From contig JAJEKV010000521.1 in the NCBI GenBank assembly GCA_021234155.1, forward strand, positions 1 to 64,000: DNA of 64,000 nucleotides. Reading direction: 5' to 3'. This DNA comes from Isoetes taiwanensis. Its lineage: Eukaryota; Streptophyta; Lycopodiopsida; Isoetales; Isoetaceae. The notes beneath the pieces are model-generated. The model was not told the origin of the DNA and did no database searches. It saw nothing but the letters and a program-made list of their open reading frames with translations. How positions within the stretch are numbered: the stretch's first letter is position 1; each line of letters begins with the position of its first letter. Below, piece after piece: positions 11,200-22,699 of this stretch. Both the position numbers and the translations under genes were made by a program.

Positions 11200-12110
11200 T
11201 TTTGCCGCTCCTCGCCACAAACAGAGCTTGAGGAGGCCTGTCGTGCCTTGGCCCCTCACAAGTGCCCTGGTCTGGATGGCATTCCAATCGAGTTCTTCCA
11301 AGAATATTGGGATTGGGTGGGGGACTCAGTGCTGCAGACCTATCAAGATTTGCTTCAGGCAGAAGTGTTGGACTATAGGCTCAACACGGGCTGCATCTCG
11401 TTGATACCAAAGGTAAAGGAGCCAGCTGTCATTTCTGATTGGCGCCCCATCACCCTTCTGTCGGCAGTCTACAAAATTATTGCGAAGGCACTTTCGCTTA
11501 GACTGCAAGTTGTCTTGAAAGAGACTATTGATACCATGCAGTCTGGCTTCATTCGGGCGGTGATTCTCAGCAATGTAGCGGCCGACATTGAGGGCATTTC
11601 GGGCACGCCTAATGTGAGCATTCGGCCGGTGTGTACTTGAAGCTGGATTTCGCGAAAAGGCCTATGATAGTGTTGATTGGGCGTTCTTGAAAAGGATGAT
11701 ATTAGCCTTTGGATGTGGGGAGGCCTTTACTAGGTGGCTATGAAGCTCTTAGTGTCGCCGCAGCAACCCTCCAGGTGTCGCGTCGAGTCATCTCCGATAT
11801 TTGGGGTAGGGCGTGGAGTTAAGCGGGGATGCCCTTTGAAGCCCTTCCTCTTCACCATTGTAGCGGAGGCCCTCGACTGTTGACTTCCATGAGTGGGGAG
11901 GTTGGTGTGGTGGGAGGGCCGAGGATGGCAGATGGGTCGCAGCATTGGGAGTCCCGGTATCGACGATTCATTCCTCTTCCCCGCAGGCCGACGAGGGGAA
12001 TCATTAAAACACGAAGGAGATCTTTGGACACATTTTCCTTGTTTTGGCTGCCTCATGAATTGGACGAAGTGCTCGGCACTATGGCCGGCACGCACCGAGC
12101 CATGCCACGT
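11200..12110 (+). pseudogene. LINE ORF2 reverse transcriptase domain
   Basis: The frame at 11248-11640 starts with the RT blocks KCPGLDGIPIEFF, CISLIPKVKEPAVISDWRPI and ALSLRLQVVLKETIDTMQSG. Motif A follows after a frameshift near 11640-11670 (LKLDF..AYDSVDWAFL). The motif C position near 11955-11985 reads GIDDSFLFP where YADD would be expected. Multiple frame changes make it non-functional. Confidence 0.88.
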
Positions 12111-12309
12111 GGGTCGGTGTCCCAATTCCCATGGCGAATCTCGATGCCGCAGAATGCGTGCTCTAGGCTTTTGGGTATTCCGTTCGGCATTGATATCTCA
12201 CGTCGGTGGGGGAGGACATTCGGTGGTGGGGTCGGCATCTCAATTGGTGGAAGGGGGGAGCTGTCCGGGCCCATGGCGTGGTCCACTGATGGGCGAAGTC
12301 CGTCCTATG

Positions 12310-13700
12310 CTCGACTCATATCTATATGGCCTCTATCATCCTGGCGCCAGAAAGCAAGGTGCAGGAAATCTCTTCTATGGTTCGTAACTTCATATGGGGA
12401 GGCAATGAGGAAGGGGCGGTCGTGAAGGTGGCATGGTGGAAGCAAGGCCCCCCAAAAAGGTCGCTGGGTGGACTCGGCTTCTTTGATCTTTCGCTGCATG
12501 GCAAGGTCCTCTTGTCTAAGTTTGTCTTTGCCATTCTTGAGAATGCGCTCGACTCCCCGGGCATGGTCTTGCTTCATCAATCGATGTCTCACTCGATAGT
12601 TTTCCACAAGCCGTCTGTGTCCGCGCGGCTCCCTTGGGCGTTGTTTGTGGATATCAGGCCGTATGCTCATGCCTCTCCGTTTCTAAAGGGGGCTCCCTAC
12701 GAGCACGGGAGAGGAGTCGTCCATTGTTTCCAATTGACGCCACCCCGTACATCCGGTTGGAGGCATCGCGGTGGTGGATCCCGCTTGGACCCACGCTTTT
12801 GTGGTTGCGGCGACCTCGGTGATCCCCGAAAACCGGCGTAGATGGAAGCGGTGTGGGGGTTTGGCGGTGGCGGATGATTGGTATATGGATGGCAATTTTT
12901 GGCACCTGGCGGCTTTTTCATCCATTTCGGCTTCAAGAGCGGGATTTATGCTATGCGGGTGCGGGTGGCTAATGCTCTACTACTTGCACCCTCCAGGGCA
13001 TCAGGCGTGTGTGGAAGTGTCACCGAAAGTAGATCCCTCAAATTTTGTGAAATCACTTTGTATGGGCACGGCAATTCAAGATGAGACTGCCTCCCTCGGA
13101 TGGGTGGAGTCTTGGTGCCGGGGATGATTGGGTCTTTATCACGGAGATGGGTATGGAACCTAATCTCGCCTCCCAAGATTTGGGTATTCTTTGTGGCGGA
13201 TTGTGCACCGTTTCGAGGGGGTGAACGCGTGGGTTCACCGGGATCAACCCGCTGGATCGGCGACTTGTGTCCTATGTGTGGTGACCGTGTGTGGAGACCC
13301 TGGAACACTGCATGTTTTCTCTGTTCAGATATCCAGCCGGCATGGCAGTGGGTTCAGCGCCTCTTTCAAACCTCGCTCCGCAGTCAAGAGGTTCTTTTGG
13401 ATGTACCCTAGCAGGTGGTCCCAGCTTCAGAGTCTGGCCTTTCATCTATGTAAAGCCTGGTTGTTGTGGCTCATCTGGAAGCGACGACGCATGAAGGTGT
13501 TCAGGAATGCAGAGATGCAGCCTCAAGCTTTGGTCCCGTAGCTGAGGTACAAACTATATCTTTCATACCTGGCGTCCCCTCGGAAAGAGCAGGTCAAAGC
13601 AGCGGTCTGGGAAAGAACCCTCCACATTGTAGACACTCTGGGGAGATTTGTGGCATGAGTCATAGATAGGTACACATGTTAGGTGGGAGCTTGCTCTGGT
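12310..13700 (+). pseudogene. LINE ORF2 C-terminal part including zf-RVT
   Basis: Frame pieces include MVRNFIWGG...KVAWWKQGPPKRSLGG (12326-12600), usual after the plant L1 RT domain, and a zinc-binding CPMCGDRV-type segment with a following Cys near 13270-13325, resembling zf-RVT. It is broken by several frameshifts. The 3' untranslated region runs to the poly(A) at 13772. Confidence 0.75.
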
Positions 13701-13785
13701 GTGGGCAGGAGTACCCTAATACCGCTCATCTTGTATTTATTTTGGATTAATATTAGTTAATGTGATCCTTCAAAAAAAAAAAAAA

Positions 13786-13802
13786 AACATTGGCCCCTAG
13801 TA
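13786..13802 (+). repeat. LINE target site duplication, right copy
   Basis: Exact repeat of 7477-7493 immediately after the LINE poly(A). Confidence 0.95.
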
Positions 13803-14099
13803 AGTTATATTAACATTAATATAACTTTGCCAACCATGCACCCATATGAATCTCTTGCCTGCAACCCCGCTAGCTCTTTCTGCACTAATACTTAGTGATA
13901 TTAGTGCCCCGTCTAGCAACCCATTACCCGTTGCTTAGCCATTATCACCATTTACCCCACATCCCGTCACCGTAGACTGGTTACAGTCAACACGGCCCAT
14001 TAAATCACAACTGCGCAATCGCAACCAATAGTACCCCCGTGCTCATGGACGTCCGTCAAGGGCCCGATTCCGACTATGCCCTTGGAAGCACCTGTAACA
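13803..14099 (-). mobile_element. LTR, U3-side part (shared LTR, second piece)
   Basis: On the minus strand the LTR begins TGTTACAG at 14099, directly after a purine-rich tract. It continues past the LINE to 6507. This LTR is the 3' LTR of the upstream copy (14100-14845) and at the same time the 5' LTR of the copy at 1-6506. Confidence 0.8.
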
Positions 14100-14118
14100 T
14101 TCCTCCCCCTCCTTTTGG
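14100..14118 (-). promoter_or_regulatory. Polypurine tract
   Basis: Minus-strand AAAAGGAGGGGGAGGAA directly precedes the LTR start. This is the plus-strand primer of Ty3/gypsy reverse transcription. Confidence 0.85.
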
Positions 14119-14845
14119 ACCTTGCCCTCAAGGTTGATCCTTTAGATGAGGGCGCTACACAAATTCCTCCGTCTCCGGTGGCATCCTCGGGGAGGTCGTC
14201 CCGCCATTGAACCGGATGTTCTACCACATCCCTATTAGCGACTACCAATTGTTTTATCAAAAGACGTCAAGCGTTACAGGAGGAGTTTAAGATGATCGGT
14301 ATACTTTCGCGGACTAACCACATTAGCGGTGATCCAAGATAGCCTTCTTTTGGTCGACTTACATGGAACACAGGATGGATCCCTACTTCCTGTGATAAAT
14401 TCAACTCGTACGCTGTTTCCCCGATCCTTTTAATAATCCTAAAAGGTCCAAAGATACCCTGGCGGTAAGCTTAGGCACTTTCGACCTTTGGTTAAAGGCC
14501 GTGAATGTGTTCATTCTTAATGCCGAAGGATAAGCGACCGTGAAAACATAATCACCTTCCGCGATAAGAGAGATATCACGCCTATGCCTGATTAGCGAGT
14601 TTCGTGCCCTATCTTGAGCTTTTCGCAACGCTTGCTTGCATTGCCACAGGATTGCATCCATGTCATGGAGCATGTGTACTGCAACTTCGGTTCTAAGGTA
14701 CTTATGCATACCAGAATAAGCCCTTGGGTTTCGGCCCATCATAGGCACAAAGGGAGTCATCAGAATTCCCGTGTGATGGCTATTATTATAAGCGAACTCT
14801 AGATAGGGTAATTAATCCTTCCATCTAGACTGCTTCTCGTGGACC
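14100..14845 (-). pseudogene. Integrase C-terminal and chromodomain-like end of a second, truncated chromovirus copy
   Basis: The minus-strand frame 14401-14760 (starting MTPFVPMMGRNPRAYSG) corresponds to the integrase C-terminal region seen at 1-360. The next frame (14260 downwards) reads VVEHPVQWRDDLPEDAT, which matches the chromodomain tail of plant chromoviruses. Homology to the window start ends near 14845, so everything upstream in this copy (gag to integrase core) is gone. With the polypurine tract and shared LTR it forms the upstream member of a head-to-tail pair. Confidence 0.8.
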
Positions 14846-16596
14846 CTATCAGTTAACCATTTCTTTTAATACAGATCAAAAAAATTCTTACCTTGTGACA
14901 TGCCGTTCTAAGATTTGCAAGGACGTGGATCCTCTTTTAATAAGGCTATACCTTATGAGGTTTCTAATGGAGATATTGACATCCAAATAAAGATTTTCTA
15001 ACTTAGTGGCGTGGATTGCCTTTCCAAAGTTAGCAGGAAATGGATCTTACAAATCTATGCTATCAAAGTAGTAGGAAATCATTTGGAAGCAAAAATGCAC
15101 ATTGTCTCTCCCCTAGTTGTAGATGCTTTCACGATTGGGAAAAAAGCGAAGGTTGTAGATGCAAAGGTTGGGAACCTAAAAGGACAAAAATTTGAATTAA
15201 CGAAGACTTGACTAAAGAGCAGTTCCAATTAAGAAAAGAAGAAGAAGTTCAAAGAGTCCAGGTCCAAGAGGCGAGAAGAGTTATCATCTGGATTAGGAAA
15301 GAGAGACTTTTAGAATTGCAGTTTTGAACATCAACAATGCTCGCAGATGTGATAGTGATGTGTGATTTCAATGGCAGAACATCAAACAACCAATTGCTAA
15401 TTTTAAATCAGGATGGAGATCCTTTGTGGCTGGATGAATTGAATGAGGATGAACACAAAAATAAAAATAGCAAGTTGGGCAAGGTATTCAGAAAAAAAGC
15501 TTACCCCACACAAATGCAAAAACGTTTGTTAAACACGTAATAGTTTGAATTTGAGAATTTTCAATGGCTTACGCAAATTCCTAGTTCAAAAAACTGTACT
15601 TGGAGAGGAAAAAGCATGGCCAACTATGTGATTGGTGGAGAGGAAATTGTCAATTAAATAAAGCAACTGTGGATGAGAACAGTAACCAGACAGTCATATC
15701 ATGTGCCCAGCTGTTACATCTTATGAATAAGTCTTATGAAAATAAACCACAAAATCAACATATTAGCATCAAAATGAATTGAAAAAGTTTGGACAACAAG
15801 CAAACTTGTAAACTAAAAATTCCAGAGTTAAAAGATCTCAAACATACAACAAAACTTATTAAAGACATCTTGGTAGCATGGCTGGAGGATGTTTTGTTCT
15901 TCACACGAGAAAATTGAAAGGGCTTACTTATAACAATTGGTTTGATCCTATACAACACAAACTATTACCTTCTACAATTCTAGTTAAATCCCTTTCAAAC
16001 CCTATTGGATGGGCATATTTAAGAGTTGTGCTCAGTTTGGACCGTAGAGAAAGATCCTCGTTTGTGGGGTATGCCTTCACAAGATGGGGTACACCATATA
16101 GCAAAGTTGACAAAATAATATAAGGGTTGAACCAAGTATATTTGAAGGTGTACATGTATTTATACAACTGGAAGGAGGAGCACAAGGGCTCTCGATACCC
16201 TACATCATCCTTCGTATGTGTGAATATGCACGTTTGGATATGCACCTAAACAAAAGGCATTTTCATGAGGAATTTAACTAAGATTGTAGAAGGTGATGTT
16301 TTGTGTTGTTAAAAGAATCAAGCCCCTTTGGGGTCCTGGGGATTCCCCAAAGAATCAAGCCCCTTCCGAAGGTATTGTAGATATTTAGTGACATAAAGAG
16401 CTATAGACAACCATAAAATACATAGAAAGAAATAGCTTGATTATTACTTAAATAGAATTATATAAATGAGATTATAAAAGACAAGCATGATTGACAATAA
16501 AGCACAACCCTAGATTTTAAAGTTAGTCACGACCTTATACAATATATTGTCTTTCAAAGTAATTATCATGCCATAGAAAAAGTAAACATGCCTCAT
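14846..16596. other. Unassigned region
   Basis: No family is recognised with confidence. Plus-strand fragments at 15011-15211 (MDCLSKVSRKWILQIYAIKV), 15337-15540 and 15600-15782 are AT-rich and not supported as genes. The 15337 frame reads CDFNGRTSNNQLLIL, reminiscent of the GDFN-x-R block of endonuclease/exonuclease/phosphatase domains in non-LTR elements. A short direct repeat (GAATCAAGCCCCTT) lies at 16315-16370. Confidence 0.5.
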
Positions 16597-16899
16597 TTTT
16601 TTTGTAGGATTTGAAGTGCTTCTACGTACACAACCGTATTTCTTTCAAAGGTTAGGTGCATGCCATCGCTACAACCACACATCTAATATTCAATTTTGGA
16701 AGAACTACGAGCTAAGTGTTGTTTTATATAGAAGCTTGGATCAAACTTGAGAAGGTTTTACCATGAGGCAGTACCTTCCATGGATAAGCAAGAACACATG
16801 GTGGGATTTCATCGTCTAAAGTCCACGGAGCAGAACACTTTTGCCAACCTACCATAACTCCAGATGCTAAGGAAAAGCTATCAAGTAGAAGCTTTGCAT

Positions 16900-17800
16900 T
16901 TTAGAAATTATCATCCTCTGCTATCAAGAATAGAGAGGTATCATCCATATACTGATTATGTATTTCTTGAGACCCATTCCCCATAGGTAGACCTCTAATA
17001 ACATCATCATGGGAAACACTAGAGAACAATTGTGAGAGCACCTCTGCCAACTAGTGTAAAAAGCAATGGAGCCAAGGGGCAATCCTGACACCAATAGGAA
17101 ACTCATCATAGGGCTCCCCCTAAAAAAGTATCATCGATCTTGCAAAAATATGATGCTTCATCACATCCCTTGACCAAACCCTAAGGCCAATAGACACTTC
17201 TCTAAACCTAATCCACATTGTTATAAGTCTTAGTAAAGTCAAGCTTGACATAGACAATGCAATGGGCCTTTAGCCTTACCCAATACATACCTTATGCCGC
17301 GACAACATTGTCAAGGATACACTTTCCAGGAAAGAATCATGTTTGCGTAGAAGATATTGACTCAGTAAGAACAATACAATCTGCAAGTACTCCCAATATT
17401 TTTGAAATAGTTCTACTAGAAAATTATCAAGACTAAGACATTTTCCTTTCTCTCCAAAATTGAAAGTTGCTCTGTTGAAACAATAAAATTCATTTTAGTC
17501 AATATAGCGGATTGCATATCCTTCTGTAAAGGTAAGTGCTGCCTAGCCAAGAATGAGGCGAAATGATTGTGAAGGTGATGCTTTTGCTGCATTGGGTCGA
17601 AGACCCATGAGCCATCTGGTAAGAGAGAGAATAAACAAAAATTGCCATTCGCCTCCTTTTAACAACCCTAAAAAGGAAATGTGAGCACCTAATACCAGAT
17701 CTGAACCATTGTAAATTGGCCTTCAACCTAGCTGTATTCACTTCTTCAACCTCAATACCCTTAATTTATGTCAAAATCTGTTTCGCTTTAACTCTGGAAG
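16900..17800 (-). pseudogene. LINE reverse transcriptase fragment
   Basis: Minus-strand reading gives GIRCSHFLFRVVKRRRMAIF-type sequence at 17640-17710, then NFLVEL...QKYWEYLQIVL near 17380-17420, and QYMDDTSLFLIAEDDN near 16915-16965. The last is the YxDD catalytic motif in YMDD form. Frames change several times. Confidence 0.7.
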
Positions 17801-18259
17801 AAGGGGCCTAATCTCTACATATTTGTAACTCCTATAACGATGTCAGTTATCCTCTAGCCTCATGTACTTTTCTATGGGCCCATTCCTTTGCGAATGATTT
17901 GACAACAGCCATGGCAGCATCAACACCGGACATCATCTCGGATTGAGAGAATGCATGTGACCGCCACATCCTTACAACCAGATTTAAACTCTTTAGTCTT
18001 TAAATAAGTGGTGTTAAGTTTGAAAAACATTAAATTCTATTTCCTATTATTTGACAGCAAAGAAGAGAACAATTGTGGGTTGTGATCTGACAGTAAACTA
18101 TCCAAAATATTAGGCCTGTGAAAATTACGTACCAAACCAGCAGCAATAACATTATCATAGCCGCGATCATGGCGAGCATATGCTCTATCACTATCCAGCC
18201 AACCATTACACCATGGGTAGGACTGGTCACCATCAAATTTTATCCATCCACAATTTAGC

Positions 18260-18698
18260 AAGAAACGTCGCTATTGCTCCCTCTCAAATCCTTAAATTAC
18301 TTGTGATCCTCTACTACATCTATCAGCTTCTGCTTCCACCATATTGATTTCACCAACCATAAGCCATGCAACATTACTTCCAAATTGACAAAACTTTACT
18401 CCTTAGAGAAGCCAATAGGGAACCTCTTTGGCTTGGTCGATTATGAGCATAAACATTCATTACACCCCATTCCTGGTCCTTATCCAACTATTTAACAATA
18501 ATCCAACAATCAGTCTGAGTAAATGTAATATCAATAGAAGACCTCTAAGTAGTGGGGACCCTAGCTTTAACTAAGTCAACTGCCGCAATTAGAACACTGT
18601 AGTCATGACCCAAAATAGAAGCCAACTTGTTGATATGGCCTCTACGATATTTATGTTCTTGAAGGCAGCAAAAATCCATGGGAAAATTTTCGTCCTTC

Positions 18699-18732
<34 letters not shown>

Positions 18733-18790
18733 ATGGAAATTTTGGACAAATACAGAGACAATTTGCTCCTTTTACTTGGGGAAGAAGCAA
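18260..18790 (-). pseudogene. LINE endonuclease fragment
   Basis: The frame ending at 18545 contains MDFCCLQEHKYRRGHINKLA, the catalytic LQEHK block of plant L1 endonucleases (compare CLQEHKCPRG at about 10015). The region 18037-18261 (VRNFHRPNILDSLLSDHNPQ) ends with the SDHNP-type block (usually SDH-P) of the same domain. A 30-base A-tract at 18700-18729 interrupts the frame. Confidence 0.7.
18700..18729 (+). repeat. Poly(A) tract with a small flanking duplication
   Basis: Thirty A residues lie between two near-identical blocks, AATCCATGGGAAAATTTT (18673-18690) and ATCCATGGAAATTTT (about 18729-18743). Confidence 0.8.
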
Positions 18791-19432
18791 CACACTGAAT
18801 ATTCCACTATAAAATATTCATGATACTGAGTTGGCATGTTCCACTTCCATACTCACTACCTGTGTGTCTATTACGTCAGCACCATGAGACTCTCCTAAAA
18901 GATCCGCCCAGCAAGTCCTAGATATTGGTAAGGAGGAGCGTCCTCTCTGTTCCACCTTTCCATTATGCACTTCAGTTCTTTTTGGAGAAGAGCGTCCTTT
19001 CTGCTCCATCCTCCCTATATATTGTGTAGCTCCACTATATTTCTCAACCAATGAGGGCGAGCCTCCTCTCTGCTCTACCCAACCATGTGCATCTTTTGTG
19101 TGAGTGACAGCTTGATTTGCATAATGAACATATTTATTTCCTGCAGCTTTTTATAAACTGATGTTAATCCATCCTACCTAGCACTTTCATGCCACACTTT
19201 TTCTAATTGAATTGATTGCAATTTAGCATTTGTTGCTAGATAGAAGCCACATTAGTTGTAGCTTTATCAACATCAAATTGTTGCATTTGGACAAGACAGA
19301 GATTGAGGAGGAGAAGAAATAGGATGCATAGAAGTATAGGAAAAAGAAGTAGGATGTGCAGAGAAAGATGGCATAGGCATGCGGAGCACTGCAATAGGAC
19401 GATCTCTCTTTGCTCAAATTACGCAAACATTG

Positions 19433-19837
19433 CTAGTTGAGGAAATAGTAAAGCAAGATGAGGACCATTAAGCAATTGCAAGTCGAACTTGAGAAATATG
19501 GGGCCACTTTAATGACAAGATACTCTGGCAGAGCACAACCAAAGGGAAGTGGCACACAGATCTTTGCCCCATCAACAATAGAATAGGCCAAGTGAGTGTC
19601 TAATCGATTACCAATGTTAATGAGGAACTCTACTAATAAGTCGAGAGGAAGATTATAGATTGATAACCAATAAGGCATTTGTAGAACATTGAGCATATTG
19701 GGGTTAAGGCTAGGAGAATAAAAGTGGTACAATACATAATCACTCCACATGGGATCAACCCCATATGCCACCAATTGATCTGCTATAACAACATCATCAG
19801 ATACTACCAAACAAAAGTTCTTATCCAACATTTTCAA
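19433..19837 (-). pseudogene. LINE ORF1 fragment (DUF4283-like)
   Basis: This 134-residue frame reads MKMLDKNFCLVVSDD, then VAYGVDPMWSDYVLYHF, MLNVLQMPYWLSIYNLPLDL and GNRLDTHLAYSIVDGAKICV. It matches the ORF1 of the LINEs at 8852-9387 and 57247-58149 block by block. The N-terminal part of ORF1 (about 19838-20230) is present only as frame-broken sequence. Confidence 0.75.
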
Positions 19838-20239
19838 TGTGCGATAAGCAGGAAGACTAATTCTTTAAAAGGTGATCTGTTAACCAGTATCCAAGCTTCC
19901 TAGCATCCAAATAGATACCAGTATAGTGGCCCATAACTCCGAATGACATTAAATTACTAATGCTCTTCTTATATAGATCATGATTCATTTCTAGACATTA
20001 TATCTAGAAGCTTTAAAGGTGTCTCTACATACCTCAACTTGGTAGAACACATCCACTAGTGGTAACTGAAGATCAAGTTGAGCCTCTCGCATTCGAAGCT
20101 CACTCAGAAAGGAACCAATATCTCTCTCATTTTCATGAAGTGTCAATTCAATGGCTCTTGATATACGAGAAGAAGGAATAGCAGAAGACCAAAATTTCTT
20201 TGTTACCCTATTCTTTGAATTTTCAAATGTGGCGCCTCA

Positions 20240-21456
20240 TGCTCATATACAATGCCCCGATCATATAAAAATAGGAGATTCCCTCATGTCAGCATAGCTC
20301 GCCAACATGAGGCCGTCTATCTGACATCAAGCTCTTGATGGTGGGCAAGAAGCTGATATGGGAAGAATAGACGTGTCATTCATCCCGTTTCTCTCTGGAT
20401 CATCATAACTACGGAAGAGCATAAATATAAGCCCATAACATCACATAAACATAAATAACCACCTCAAAGGGTGGGATCTCCATAACAAGATACATCAAAA
20501 TGAGTACATCATACACAAACATAACGGAAGTTCTACCGAGGCTCAGACTCATGGGGATCGATTGATGGTTTGAGCCTTCATAAGTCAATGCAGACAGAAT
20601 TCATGGCAATGGATTTGGCTGGCATAAGAACATGGCCGTTGAGCAGTCCACTCTGTCTGCCCCTCCTATGCATACTTTGCAGATAAGTTGATAAGTCCTG
20701 GGGCTTGACCATAGCCTGTCGGATGCATAGTTAGAGGGACTAGTCCTGTGTTGCAATGCTGACTACAGGTGAGCTAGAGGGCGTCATGCCCGTACAAGAC
20801 TTGGACCCTGCTGATGCGATGCATCACCCGGAGATGTCGAATATATACCTTGCCCGCACTTAGTGGCAAGCTATTAGGCCTAGCCCACCACGTTCCCCGG
20901 TAGTCTCTACACACTAGAGGATTCAACTGTAGCTGGATAAGCCTTCCTTATGAGCCGGTCTACCCCCCACCACCCACAGCCAGGCGAGCTCCTATGCATA
21001 GGCCGCATTAATTGGGAATCATCGACTAGAAGGCTCTGAGTCTCTACCCTGCTTCCCAATACACAAGAGGTGCGCACAGAGATATCATATCATACATCAT
21101 CACAATCAATTGAAATAACAGAATGTAGATCTAATCTAATTATTCTAATCAAGCATGATTAGGGTTCTTTAGTTAGTTTAGATACTAGATAAGGTTCTTG
21201 GGCTTTAATGGTCATCCAGGGCCAAGAATAGACACAATTCGGCCTTCTACCCATCGGAAAACATGCATTGGATGTCACAATCAGCACTTACCAGATCCTT
21301 GGCTCAATATGGATGGATCGAGATTCGAATGGAGAGGGCACCTCAAGGTTCAAGCTTGGCCGATTGCTGGAATGCTGGAAAGTGATCGGTGATTGTCCAA
21401 ATGCGTGCTTCAAGGCTAGAATTGAAGAAGGGGAACTTTTAGAGTTCCTGCCTTTT
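20240..21456 (-). repeat. Long direct repeat, left copy (probable LTR of a non-autonomous element)
   Basis: About 1.2 kb aligns with 22700-23988, e.g. GCTCGCCAACATGAGGCCGT at about 20300 and 22759 and GGCAAGCT.TTAGGCCTAGC at 20864 and 23352. Both copies begin TGCTCRTATAC. Homology ends near 21456. No protein-coding frame is supported. Confidence 0.75.
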
Positions 21457-22699
21457 TAGGGCACAATCCTAGGTTAGGATCTGAGGGGTCCTTCAGTTTA
21501 TTGCTCTGATGAGCTTCTTTCAATATAGCCTTCTGCCACGTGCCTTTCACTGAGCTTTGGCACATACATCCTTAGCTTCATAAACTCTTATGTGTATTTC
21601 TGCATGGATTTATTTCCCTGCTCTAACCTATAGAAGGCCTGCACCATATGGCATTTATGCTCCTTGGGACATAATGGCATTTGAAAGCCTTGGTGAATTT
21701 TGAAAATTTGCAGCTATTCCTACTCAATCCATGGACTTTAGCATAGCCCATTCACCAGATTCTTTTCTGAACCTTTCAGGTTAGCTGTTGCTGCTCTGTC
21801 CTTGTCCGTATGCATTGCCACATTCCCTTATTTTGTCTAACTAGGCTTTTGCTTGCATTCCAGATCTGTTATTACCTGAGAATTGTTCAAGTATCCCTGT
21901 CCCTATTACGACCTTCTCGGTAGTCGTGTTCACTTTCAACTTCTTCCTTAGATTTTGATTCTCAGGCCGAGCTTCTAGAGCTTGAGTTCCAGCTCGAAGA
22001 TCTGCGTCTGGTCCTCTTCTTCCTTTTTTCTTTGGGCTAAGGGGGTGCTTGTGGTGGTTGGACGTTCTGCTCCTGCTCATTCCCTGCTCTTTCAGCTAAT
22101 ATGGCTTTGACTTCTTGGATGTCCAATCTTATCTAGGACATCTCTTCCTTCGGGGACATCATTCCGAAGTCCTAGTATAGATTCCTCGACTGATATTGCC
22201 TTGCCGGAGTTTGTTGATCTTGTCGTTGCCTGTTGGGTTCGACAATTTTTCCTGCTCTTGCTGCATACATTTTATATTGTCACATATGTTATTACTTCCT
22301 TGGTTCTTGTTCTGTATGTTCAAGACAAGGAAAACAAGAGAACAAATAAAATATGCAAAAAGCTTATATATTTGTATATCCAAAAATGAATACATAATAA
22401 AGCTTTTCTCAATAGAAATAGTAGTCTGGGTTGTTCTGCAGATATTTATGGACTTCTTCAAGCCTAATCCCCGCTCCTAGGCTTTTGAGGGTGCTTTGTA
22501 CTGTTCCTTATAACAATCTAATCCTATTCCTAGCTTGCTTCAAATCCAACATGGGAAAGAAAATTTCCACTACTCGAGTTTCATGCTTGGTTTTAACTCC
22601 AAGACTGACTTCTCCTCTAGGCCAGTTAGCTACTACTGGGTTTACGGCCAATGCTCAATCTCGGTCAACCAAGATCATTTATCTGCTAACAACGCCACC
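21457..22699 (-). mobile_element. Centre of the LTR-like pair, mostly non-coding
   Basis: This 1.2 kb stretch between the direct repeats has only short frames. The minus-strand frame 21841-22080 (starting MSRSRTSNHHKHPLSPKKKG) is basic and might be a gag remnant. The minus strand next to the right repeat reads TGGCGTTGTTAGC, which has the look of a tRNA primer site starting TGG, but no tRNA is assigned. A large retrotransposon derivative lacking pol is the simplest reading. Confidence 0.5.

Larger units (their letters stand above)
7494..13785 (+). mobile_element. L1-type LINE, essentially full length but decayed
   Basis: The element is flanked by a perfect 17 bp direct repeat and ends in a 16-base poly(A) (13772-13787, overlapping the duplication). 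It is about 6.3 kb long, the normal size of a plant L1 with ORF1 and ORF2. ORF1 (DUF4283-like), apurinic endonuclease, reverse transcriptase and zf-RVT regions follow in order on the plus strand, all broken by frameshifts and stops. It inserted into the chromovirus LTR after that LTR existed, so it is the younger element. Confidence 0.93.
16597..20230 (-). mobile_element. Decayed L1-type LINE
   Basis: Minus-strand pieces appear in LINE order from high to low coordinates: ORF1 (19433-19837), endonuclease (LQEHK block near 18650), RT (16900-17800). An A-tract on the minus strand at 16597-16604 may be the tail. Stops and shifts are frequent. The 5' limit is set only by the start of the direct repeat at 20240. 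No target duplication was found. Confidence 0.75.

Noticed and set aside
14846-16123. Small plus-strand frames as host genes
   Set aside because: AT-rich, no conserved domain, no splice chain; only one short endonuclease-like string was seen.
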